A stretch of 64,000 nucleotides of DNA from DASQFI01 sp963780895 (GTDB taxonomy: Bacteria > Acidobacteriota > Vicinamibacteria > Vicinamibacterales > SCN-69-37): the NCBI GenBank assembly GCA_963780895.1, contig CAWAEG010000008.1:124001-188000 (forward strand), written 5' to 3'. The notes under the pieces are model-generated. The model had not been told where the DNA came from, ran no database searches, and was given only the letters and a program-made list of their open reading frames with translations. The position numbers and the translations under genes were made by a program. Shown piece after piece: positions 8,918-17,172 of the stretch (positions within the stretch are counted from its first letter, which is position 1; each line of letters starts with the position of its first letter).

Positions 8918-8987
8918 GGTTGCTGAAAAACCCCGCAACCTGAACTTCAAAGTTCGAACTGCGAACTTCGAACTGCGGAATCTGGCC
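8918..8987. repeat. Dispersed hairpin repeat, copy 1 (GGTTGCTGAAAA/GAACTTCGAACTG type)
   Basis: Begins with a hairpin (GGTTGC, 11-nt loop, GCAACC at 8918-8940), then two tandem GAACTTCGAACTG-like units and ends CTGGCC. The same order of elements occurs at 35079-35194. A fragment (CTAACTTCGAACTGAGAAC) lies near 44662. This copy abuts the IS3 remnant. Confidence 0.8.
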
Positions 8988-9106
8988 AACTCGCTGAACG
9001 GCCGTTTCCAGCGGTAGAAGGTCTGCTCGCTCACGCCCGGCCGCCGGCAGACCTTCGCACATGCTGGCAGACAATCGGGCGCTTGTTCGACTAGGATCGC
9101 TGGCAC
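8987..9106 (-). pseudogene. Remnant of IS3-family transposase OrfA (helix-turn-helix)
   Basis: A minus-strand stretch reads VCRRPGVSEQTFYRWKRPF, the recognition helix pattern of IS3-type OrfA proteins (usual form VCRrhGISEqTFYrWK). About 15 residues before it look like a worn family N-terminus (AILVEQAP). No start, no leucine zipper, no OrfB and no terminal inverted repeats are visible, and the frame soon enters the adjacent dispersed repeat. It is a fragment of about 120 bases. The association may mean the repeat or the IS inserted into the other. Confidence 0.6.
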
Positions 9107-9145
9107 CCCGTCCCCGGGTTCGCTGGTGGCGGGCAATAATCATCG

Positions 9146-12100
9146 ATGTCCCTCCGCGTGGCCGGAATCGGCGCATCGGCCGGTGGCCTCGAGGCCGTCA
9201 GCGAGTTGCTCAGCGCACTTCCGGCCGGCACCGCCATGGCGTGTGTCGTCGTTCAGCATCTCGACCCGCGCCACGAGAGCCTGTTACCTGAGATCCTGGC
9301 GAGAAAAACTGCTGTACCGGTGACCCTGGCGCTCGACGGCGAGGCCGTGCAGCCGCATCATGTCTATGTCATCCCGCCCAATAAGACGCTCACCGTAGCG
9401 GCTGGACGCTTTCACCTGACGGACCGGCCGGCTTTCGACCACCACCTTCCCGTCGATGCGTTGTTCAGGTCGCTCGCGACCGAATATGCCGACGATGCGA
9501 TTGGCGTCGTGCTCTCGGGTGGCGACTCTGATGGCTCGCTCGGCGTCCAGGCGATCAAGCACGAGGGGGGCATCGTGTTCGCGCAAAGACCAGACTCCGC
9601 GCGATTCCCGAACATGCCTCGACACGCGATCGAAACCGGCTGCGTCGACTGGGTACTGAGCCCGGCAGAAATCGGGCGCGAGCTCGCGCGGCTGAGCGGA
9701 CAACCCTCACTCCGGGGTGTGGCACCGCAATCCCCATTGACGACGCTGCCCGACGCCACCGACGGAGATGAGGCGTTGCTGAAACGAATCTTTCGGCGAC
9801 TCCGCGCGTCGCACGGGCTCGACTTCATCCATTACAAGCGAAGCACGTTGCGCCGGCGCCTCCAGCGGCGCATGACGCTGCGGGGCATCGAGAGCCTCGA
9901 CGAGTACGCCACCCTGATCGAAAGCGATCCAGGGGAATTGGCTACGCTCCATCAGGATTTCCTGGTGCGGGTCACCGAATTCTTCCGCGATTCGGACTCC
10001 TCCGAAGCGCTGCGGCAGCACGTGTTCCCGGCCTTGCGCGACCGCCGGAGTTCGAGGCAGCCGATCAGGATCTGGGTGCCGGGATGTGCCACCGGCGAAG
10101 AGGTGTACTCGGTCGTGATCGAGCTCCTGGAATTCATGGGCGATCGTATTTCGCCCTCTGAGGTGCAGGTCTTTGGATCCGATGTCAGCGAGGCGGCGCT
10201 CGAGAAGGCGCGGGCCGGCGTGTACCATAGCAATATCACGCGAGACGTTTCGCACGAGCGCCTTCAGCGTTTTTTCGAGGGACTCGGCGACGGCTACCGG
10301 ATCGGAAAAGAGATCCGCGACCTGTGCATCTTCGCGCGGCAGGACGTGACGAGCGACCCACCGTTCTCTCGCCTCGATCTGGTCAGTTGCCGCAATCTGC
10401 TCATCTACCTGGACGAGGTCGCCCAGCGGCGGGTCTTCCAGTCCTTGCACTTCGCGCTGCGTCCGAACGGGATGCTCCTGGTCGGTCCCGCCGAAACTGT
10501 CGGCCAGGCGTCCGAGCTGTTCGAGCAGATGGACAAGCGCTTTCGCATTTACCGTCGACGTCCCGGCTCCGGTGTGGGAACGACCAGGAGCCACGGGGGC
10601 CCGTACCGACGCTGTCGCTCCCGAGCGGACGGGCGACCAGCCGCGTGCCCTCGACGCCGACTCCCTCCCGCGAGAGGCCGACCGGTGGTTGCTGGCCCGG
10701 TTTGCGCCGGCCAGCCTCCTGGTCGACGAGGCTCTCAATATCCAGCAGTTTCGCGGGCGGACGGGCCCATTCCTCGAGCCGGCTGGCGGTCCGCCGAGTC
10801 TCGATCTGCGACGCGTCGTCCGGCCAGAGCTCCTGGTCGAGCTCTTGCCGGCGATCCGGCAGGCCCGCGAAACGGGTCTCTCCGTGCGCCGCGACGGGCT
10901 GCACCTGGACGGCACGAGTGACGTCAGCATCGAGGTCGTGCCGCTGGCGGGCCACACCCGCGCGCCGTGGCTGCTGATCCTGCTCGACGACGGATCCCAC
11001 GCGCCCAGTGAGCGTCGTTCAGGGACGCCACCCGACCGCACGCTGCCCGACTCCGAGAAGGATCGACGCCTCGACCAGCTGCAGCACGAGATCCAAACCA
11101 TGCGCGACTATCTCCGGACCGCGATAGAGGAGTCCGGCGCGATCCAGGAAGAGCTCAAGTCAGCACACGAAGAGATGCTCTCAGCGAACGAAGAGTACCA
11201 GAGCACGAACGAAGAGCTGGAGACCGCCAAGGAAGAGCTCGAGTCGACCAACGAGGAGCTCACGACGACGATCGAGGAGTTGCAGAGCCGGAACCGCGAT
11301 CTCGGCATCCTCAACGTCGAGACGGAACAAGCGCGGCTTGCGTCAGCGCGCGCTCTGGCATACGCGGACGCCATCATCGCGACCGTGCGTTCGCCGCTTG
11401 CGATCATCGATGGAGAAGGCCGGATCAAGCGGGTGAATGCGGCATTCATCACCGACCTGGACATCCGACTGGAGAGTGTCGAAGGCGTTCTGATTGACGA
11501 CGCGTTGGGGGACCCCGGGCAAATTCCCGGGTTGCGCCAGAAGCTGAGCGACGTCATCCGCGGCGGGACACCGTTGGAGGACTGGGAGATCACGTTGGAC
11601 CTCCCCGCGCACGGCCGGCGCGTCGTGACGCTCAACGCAAGGAGGATCCCCGGTGACCAGGAACGCGGGCGTCTCGTGCTGCTTGCCATCGACGACGTCA
11701 CGCAACGCGTGAACGCCGCCGAGGGTCTGATCGTCAACAGCCGGAGGAAGGACGACTTCCTGGCGATGCTGGCCCACGAGCTGCGACACCCGCTCACGCC
11801 GATCACTCACGCGATTCACCTGCTGCGCGCGACCGAGGTCGATCCGGCAACGGCCGCGGCGTACGAGGAGATCGAGACGCAGACACGACGGCTCGCGAAA
11901 TTCGTGGACGAGCTCGTGGACATCGTCCGAGTCGATCGCGGTCTTCTGGCGATCGCGCGAGAACGTCTCAATCTCGTGGAGGTCGCCGGGCAGGCGGTCG
12001 CCTCAGTCCGGCCGCTCGTGGAGCGGCGCCGGCATACGCTCACGTGCGCGCTCCCCGATCGGCCCATCCTCGTCGATGGCGATCCGCACAGGTTGAACCA

Positions 12101-12851
12101 GGTGATCAGCAACCTGCTCGAGAACGCCGCCAAGTACACCGAACGCGGCGGACAGATCACGCTGACGCTCGAACGGCACGGTGATGAAGCGGTGCTGCGC
12201 GTCCGCGACAACGGCGTCGGCATTGCGTCGTCGGATCTGGAACGCATCTTCGAGCCCTTCACCCAGGCCGACCACACACTCGCTCGAATCAGCGGCGGAT
12301 TGGGGCTGGGACTGAGCGTGGTGCGACGCGTCCTGGGACTGCTTGGCGGTCGCATCGAGGCGCGGAGCGCTGGTCTCGGCGCAGGGAGCGAGTTCAGCGT
12401 CTGGTTGCCAACGGTTCGCGCCAGCGACGCCCCTTCTTCGGAGGGTCCGCCATCGACGAACGAATCCTCTCCGGCCGCGGCACGCGCCAGGAAGGTGCTC
12501 ATCGTCGACGATCGCGAAGAAGTCACGAAGTCCCTGACGCGACTGCTGGGTGCGTTTGGGCATGAAGTCGCGGTCGCGGGGAACGCCGCAAGTGCCGTCA
12601 CGGAGGCGAAGGCTTTTCAGCCGGACTGCGCCATCGTGGACATCGGTTTGCCGGGTGTCAGCGGATACGCGCTCGCTGGTCTCCTGCGCGAAGCGTTACC
12701 GGCCACGCGGCCGCTGCTCATCGCCTACACCGGCGACGGACGTGCGGGTGTTCAGGAGAAGTGCCGCGCTGCCGGGTTCGACGCGTGTCTGATCAAACCG
12801 GGGGATCCCGCCGTCCTGAAGGAGCTGCTCCAAACCGGACGGGAGGCCTGA
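9146..12851 (+). CDS. CheB-CheR-PAS-histidine kinase-receiver hybrid, frame broken once, about 1,234 aa
   Basis: A one-protein sensory system. Order: CheB methylesterase (1-190; GASAGG, VVQHLDP, LSGGDSDGSLG), CheR methyltransferase (about 205-470; RVTEFFRD, GCATGEE, DLVSCRNLLIYL), linker, coiled coil of E-rich repeats (EEYQSTNEELETAKEELEST), PAS (PLAIIDGEGRIKRVN), HisKA with H-box AMLAHELRHPLTP, HATPase (NLLENAAKY, DNGVGI, GGLGLGLSVV) and a C-terminal receiver (VLIVDDREE, phospho-Asp in CAIVDIGLPG). Dropping one C near 10560 joins the halves. The H-box has His where Asn is usual (HELRH). No chemoreceptors or flagellar genes are nearby, so it probably controls something other than swimming. 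Such hybrids are known; their methylation targets are mostly not. Confidence 0.85.
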
Positions 12852-12856
12852 TCAGC

Positions 12857-13477
12857 CTAGAACCTCAGACCAAAGCCGAACCGCGACGTGAAGTTGTGGG
12901 TCGTGCAGTCGGCACAAGGCGGCACGGCCGTGCCGCGATTTCGAATCATCACGTCGCCGACGTCGACTCTCGCCACCGTTCGCCGGGTTGGATAGAACTC
13001 GACAATGCCGCCAAGATCGAGCGCGAATTCCGTGCGGTACTCGGGACGGGCGAAGAGCACCAGCGCGCACATGGCGCCGACGCAGTCGATGCCCTGATCG
13101 GTGAGGCGCGTGAAGCCCGGACGGACCTTTCCGAAGAGCCCGAACCGATCGCCGCGGAGGCCGACCTTGACGCCCGCCAGCACGTCGGTTCGGCGACGAC
13201 TGTAGGAGACCCGTACGGGGGGCGGATCGGCTGACGGGACGATCTCGTACTCGTCTTTCGGAAAGAAATTCACTTCCGCGTCGAGCGACACCCAGCGGGA
13301 CAGCTCCAGCCCAAAGCGCCCGCCGATACCGGCGTTGGTGCCCGAATCGTTCAATCGCAGCAGCGCGGCTTGTCCGGCGACTTCCATGGTCGGGCGCTCG
13401 GACTGTGCCAATGCCGGAGTGACCAGAATCCATGAGGAGAGCAGCAGGGTGAAAAACGGAACGGACCGTGATCGCAT
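12857..13477 (-). CDS. Outer-membrane beta-barrel protein, 206 aa
   Basis: Signal peptide (FFTLLLSSWILVTPALAQ) followed by alternating strands and a C-terminal aromatic (FTSRFGFGLRF), the classic outer-membrane barrel insertion signal. Two cysteine pairs appear (IDCVGAMC and PPCADC). ATG 13477 is preferred over earlier in-frame starts because it sits directly before the signal peptide and has GGGAG upstream. It converges with the hybrid kinase, leaving 5 bases between stops. Ligand unknown. Confidence 0.7.
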   Translation of the reverse strand: MRSRSVPFFTLLLSSWILVTPALAQSERPTMEVAGQAALLRLNDSGTNAGIGGRFGLELSRWVSLDAEVNFFPKDEYEIVPSADPPPVRVSYSRRRTDVLAGVKVGLRGDRFGLFGKVRPGFTRLTDQGIDCVGAMCALVLFARPEYRTEFALDLGGIVEFYPTRRTVARVDVGDVMIRNRGTAVPPCADCTTHNFTSRFGFGLRF

Positions 13478-13782
13478 GACGAACTCCCGTACGGGACGCT
13501 GGCACCGGGCTAGACGGCAATTCACGTGCCTCCAGGATAACCGCCGAAAATCCCGTGCGTCCTTCCAGCGCCCCGGCCCAGGTACGGACGCTTGAAATCT
13601 CGAATCCAGTGAATTGGACCGACCGTACATCGCGCCCGCTCCGAATTGCCGCAGGAGAGCCCGGATGCCCCTCCTGTATTCTTCTCTCGCCGACTGCGGT
13701 TGTTTGGGGCCGCCGTCAGAGCGTGGAACGACCGGGCTCGTTTGATCGTCACAAGGCCGTGATCTCGTCGAGGAGCTGACCC

Positions 13783-16236
13783 ATGGAACGGCTCTGGAAA
13801 GACATCCGCTTCGCGCTCCGCACGTTCACGAAAGCGCCGGCCTTCGCCCTGACGGCCGTCGGGTCGCTTGCCCTCGGCATCGGCGTCAACACGACCATCT
13901 TCACGATCATCAACGCGCTGTTCCTGAATCCGCTGCCCGTCGATCGCGTTTCGGAGGTCGTCGCCGTCTACACGGTGGATACGAACAACACCTCGCAGCT
14001 CGGCAACGTGCTGCAGGTGTCCCTTCCGAACTATCGCGATTTCCGCGATCGCAGCCAGTCGTTTTCCGCGATGGCCGCGTACTCCTTTCCGATACCGGGT
14101 AGCTTGTCCACGGGCGGAGAAGGCGAGCAGATCTTCATGGAGCTCGTCACCGGCAATTATTTCTCGACGCTCGGCGTCCGGCCGCTGTCCGGTCGCGTGA
14201 TCGGACCGGAAGACGACCGTGTGCCGGGCGCGTCGCCGGTCATCGTCCTCGGTCACCGCACGTGGCAGCGCCGTTTCGGCGGCGCGTCCGACATCGTCGG
14301 GCGAACCGTGACCGTGAACGGCGCCGCGTTCACCGTCGTGGGCGTGGCGCCGGAGGGGTTCCGCGGGGTGAACTCGCTCTTCGGCCCCGATGCGTGGGCG
14401 CCGACGATGATGTATCGGGAGCTGCTGCCGTCGCAGTTCCGATCCTGGGTGGACGAACGGCGCGCGCTCGCGTTCAACGTCGCGGCGCGGCTGAAGCCCG
14501 GTGTCACGATCGGGCAGGCCGGCGCGGAGATGGTGACGCTCGCCAAGGCGCTCGAGGCGGAACATCCGGCGCCGAACAAGGGTCGCACGATCACCTTGCG
14601 GCCCCTGACAAGCGCGACCATCTTTCCGGGCGTGCGCGATGCGATGGTGCTCGGCGGCAGCGTGCTGATGGTGATCGTCGGCCTCGTCCTGCTCATCGCG
14701 TGCTCGAACGTCGCGAATCTGCTGCTCGCGCGCGCGACCGCCCGCAGCCAGGAGATTGCGGTCCGGCTCGCGCTGGGTGCCAATCGCTCGAGGCTGGTGC
14801 GGCAGCTGATGACCGAAAACGTCGTGCTGAGTCTCATCGGCGGCGCGCTCGGGGTGGTCATCGCGCTCTGGAGCCTGCGGGTGATCTGGTCCACGCGGCC
14901 GGCGTTCACGCCTCAGAACGTCGTCGAGCCCTCGCTCGACGGGACCGTCCTCGCGTTCACGCTCGGCGTGTCGATTCTCACCGGCCTCATCTTCGGGCTC
15001 GCGCCGGCCATCCAGGCGTCGCGCGCGAACGTTGTGGGGGCGCTGAAGGACAACACCCGATCGGCGGGACGCCGCCGACGAACGTTCGGCCTCGGCAACC
15101 TCCTCATCGTGGGTCAGGTCGCCCTGTCGCTCGTGGCGCTCATCACCGCCGCGCTGTTTCTCCGCAGCAGTCAGGCGGCCGCGCGGATCGATCCAGGCTT
15201 CGACACCGAACACGTCGCGGTCATGAACGTCACGCCGGGGCAGCAGGGCTACGACCAGCCGCGCGCCGAGCAGTTCTACCGCGACGTCGCCACCGCGGTG
15301 CGCGCCCTTCCCGGCGTGACCGCGGCGTCGTGGGCGACGAATCTTCCGCTGTTCGGCTTCGTGCAGAGGAGCGTGTTCCTGGACGGAAAGGAATCGGCGC
15401 CGCCGGTTCTCACAACGACCATCGACGTCGATGTCGGGTACTTTTCCACGACCGGCATCACCCTCGTGCGCGGCCGTGATTTCCGGGAGGCCGATCGAAC
15501 CGGGCCGCCCGTCGCGATCGTGAACGAGACGATGGCGCGCCGATACTGGCCGGGCGACGAGGCCATCGGGAAGCGGTTCCGCTTCTACACCGAATCCGAA
15601 TACCGCGAGGTCATCGGCATCGTCGAGACCGTGAAGTACGGAACGCTGGGTGAAGACCCGCAACCCGCCGCGTACCGGCCGCTGCCGCAGGTCTACACCG
15701 ATACCGCGGTTCTGTACGTCCGGGCGGCCGGGGATCCCGCGGCGACGATCGAGCCCGTGCGACGCGTGATCCATCAGCACGATCCGCGCATGCCAGTGCA
15801 GAACCCGCAGGTCGTCAAGGACGTCATCTCGCAGTCGCTCTGGGCCGTGAATCTGGCCGCGGGGCTGCTCGGCGTGTTCGGTGTCCTCGCGCTCGTGCTG
15901 GCCTGCGTGGGTCTCTACGGCGTGATGTCGTATTCGGTCGGCCAACGCACGCGCGAGATCGGTCTGCGCATGGCGCTCGGCGCGGGCCGGCAGACTGTGC
16001 TCGCGCTCGTGCTCCGTCAGGGGCTGACGCTCGTTGGCGCGGGCGTTGTGGTCGGAGTCGCGGGCGCCCTGGCGGCCTCGCGTCTCGTGGGGACCCTGCT
16101 CTTCGCGAGCCCCAGCGATCCGGTGAGCTTCGTAGGGGCGTCGGCTGCGCTCGTCGCCGTCGCGCTCGTCGCGAGCCTCGTGCCAGCCCGGCGTGCCAGC
16201 CGGGTCGATCCCATCATCGCCCTTCGGGACAGCTGA
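13783..16236 (+). CDS. ADOP-type MacB/FtsX permease, 817 aa
   Basis: Large inner-membrane protein related to the MacB/LolC permeases that, with an ATPase, drive export or lipoprotein handling. The acidobacterial (ADOP) form has two permease repeats in one chain and usually no ATPase beside it, as here. It opens with WKDIRFALRTFTKAPAF and a helix (FALTAVGSLALGIGVNT), then a periplasmic domain (about 50-250), three helices near 290-400 (LIACSNVANLLLARA), a second periplasmic domain and a closing FtsX block (LACVGLYGVMSYSVGQRTRE, LRMALGAG, ending VDPIIALRDS). GAGGAG lies 9-14 nt upstream of the ATG. Substrate unknown. The ATPase partner, if any, must be encoded elsewhere. Confidence 0.9.
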   Translation: MERLWKDIRFALRTFTKAPAFALTAVGSLALGIGVNTTIFTIINALFLNPLPVDRVSEVVAVYTVDTNNTSQLGNVLQVSLPNYRDFRDRSQSFSAMAAYSFPIPGSLSTGGEGEQIFMELVTGNYFSTLGVRPLSGRVIGPEDDRVPGASPVIVLGHRTWQRRFGGASDIVGRTVTVNGAAFTVVGVAPEGFRGVNSLFGPDAWAPTMMYRELLPSQFRSWVDERRALAFNVAARLKPGVTIGQAGAEMVTLAKALEAEHPAPNKGRTITLRPLTSATIFPGVRDAMVLGGSVLMVIVGLVLLIACSNVANLLLARATARSQEIAVRLALGANRSRLVRQLMTENVVLSLIGGALGVVIALWSLRVIWSTRPAFTPQNVVEPSLDGTVLAFTLGVSILTGLIFGLAPAIQASRANVVGALKDNTRSAGRRRRTFGLGNLLIVGQVALSLVALITAALFLRSSQAAARIDPGFDTEHVAVMNVTPGQQGYDQPRAEQFYRDVATAVRALPGVTAASWATNLPLFGFVQRSVFLDGKESAPPVLTTTIDVDVGYFSTTGITLVRGRDFREADRTGPPVAIVNETMARRYWPGDEAIGKRFRFYTESEYREVIGIVETVKYGTLGEDPQPAAYRPLPQVYTDTAVLYVRAAGDPAATIEPVRRVIHQHDPRMPVQNPQVVKDVISQSLWAVNLAAGLLGVFGVLALVLACVGLYGVMSYSVGQRTREIGLRMALGAGRQTVLALVLRQGLTLVGAGVVVGVAGALAASRLVGTLLFASPSDPVSFVGASAALVAVALVASLVPARRASRVDPIIALRDS

Positions 16237-16256
16237 GTCTCAGCTCCGGCACTGGT

Positions 16257-16799
16257 CTAGGTTGCTAGACCAGTGCCTGAGCTCCGGTCGTTCGGCCACC
16301 AGATCATCTCGCCGCGCTCGATCGCGTTCGTGTTGATCCAGCCGGCGAGCTGCTCCCGCAGATCGGCCGCCCACGTCTGCGGCCGCTCCTGGGTGATCAC
16401 CGTGCGAGGAACCCGAACGATGAACGGGATCGCGTCGGCAGGCCGTCGGTTGGGCGGGACGAGGTTCAACGCAAACCGTCGGCCGCGGTCGTCGTCATCG
16501 TCAGTGAGCACGATGACGGTCCACACGCCCCCGGCGGTCAGCAGGGAACCGGCGAGGGGATGATCGTCGGAGCCTGCGGCCGCTGCCCGTGCGAGTTCGG
16601 CTGATACGTCGGGCACGGGCGCCTGGTCTGGCGCTTTCGCGCGCTTCCATGCGTCGACGCCACCGGCGTCCTCGATTTCCTTCCGAAGCTTTTCTCCCCA
16701 GCGGCGACGCTCTTCATCGCCGACGGATCGGCGCCCGAAAAACCAGCCAATGAGCGCGCCGCCCGCCAGAGCCAGAACGAGGATGGTCGTGATCTCCAT
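16257..16799 (-). CDS. Membrane-anchored hypothetical protein, 180 aa
   Basis: Unknown protein with one N-terminal membrane helix (ITTILVLALAGGALIGWFFG), a charged linker (EERRRWGEKLRKEIEDAGG) and a soluble domain that includes WTVIVLTDDDDDRGRRFALN and a C-terminus ending TGLAT. The five-Asp run is unusual and could bind cations. The ATG overlaps the TGA of the preceding zinc-ribbon gene (TGATG), so the two are translationally coupled. No family recognised. Confidence 0.6.
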   Translation of the reverse strand: MEITTILVLALAGGALIGWFFGRRSVGDEERRRWGEKLRKEIEDAGGVDAWKRAKAPDQAPVPDVSAELARAAAAGSDDHPLAGSLLTAGGVWTVIVLTDDDDDRGRRFALNLVPPNRRPADAIPFIVRVPRTVITQERPQTWAADLREQLAGWINTNAIERGEMIWWPNDRSSGTGLAT

Positions 16800-17023
16800 C
16801 ACCCGAGCGGATCGGAACGGTGTCCCGACCACCAGTCCACGAGACGGCCGGGGAGCTGCACTTCCACCGTGGTCCAGCAGTGAGGACAGGGGTATTCGTT
16901 TTCGGACTGGAGAACGCCCTTGAGGTTCACATACGGTTGAAACTCAACCGTGACGGGCTCTCCACACGACGCGCAGCGAATCGGCAGGGTTTCGGTTTGG
17001 GCCATCAGGGTCAGTGTGTTCAC
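16799..17023 (-). CDS. Zinc-ribbon protein, 74 aa
   Basis: Small protein with two CxxC pairs (CASC and CPHC, about 25 residues apart) that should bind one zinc ion. A conserved-looking tail reads VEVQLPGRLVDWW. A paralogue-like protein at 34791-34991 has the same layout and a VELPGQIV tail. GTG 17023 is taken as the start; ATG 17005 is equally possible, since neither has a clear ribosome site. Coupled to the next gene by TGATG. Function unknown; zinc ribbons of this size often bind nucleic acid or protein. Confidence 0.6.
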   Translation of the reverse strand: MNTLTLMAQTETLPIRCASCGEPVTVEFQPYVNLKGVLQSENEYPCPHCWTTVEVQLPGRLVDWWSGHRSDPLG

Positions 17024-17172
17024 CGGACGATGGTCAGCGAACGTGTGACTCGCGACACGAGGGACGGTAGTAATTTATCGCACATACTCCCCCGTTGAAC
17101 AAACCCTGACGAGTCGTTTCACGTCTCATCCCTCATCGAACGCCGCCGGTTAACCAGGAACCACCACACCCC

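Noticed and set aside
13522..15945. 807-residue open frame antisense to the ADOP permease
   Set aside because: Arg/His/Gly-rich composition typical of reverse-strand reading in GC-rich genes; no family motif; the sense strand is an unambiguous permease.
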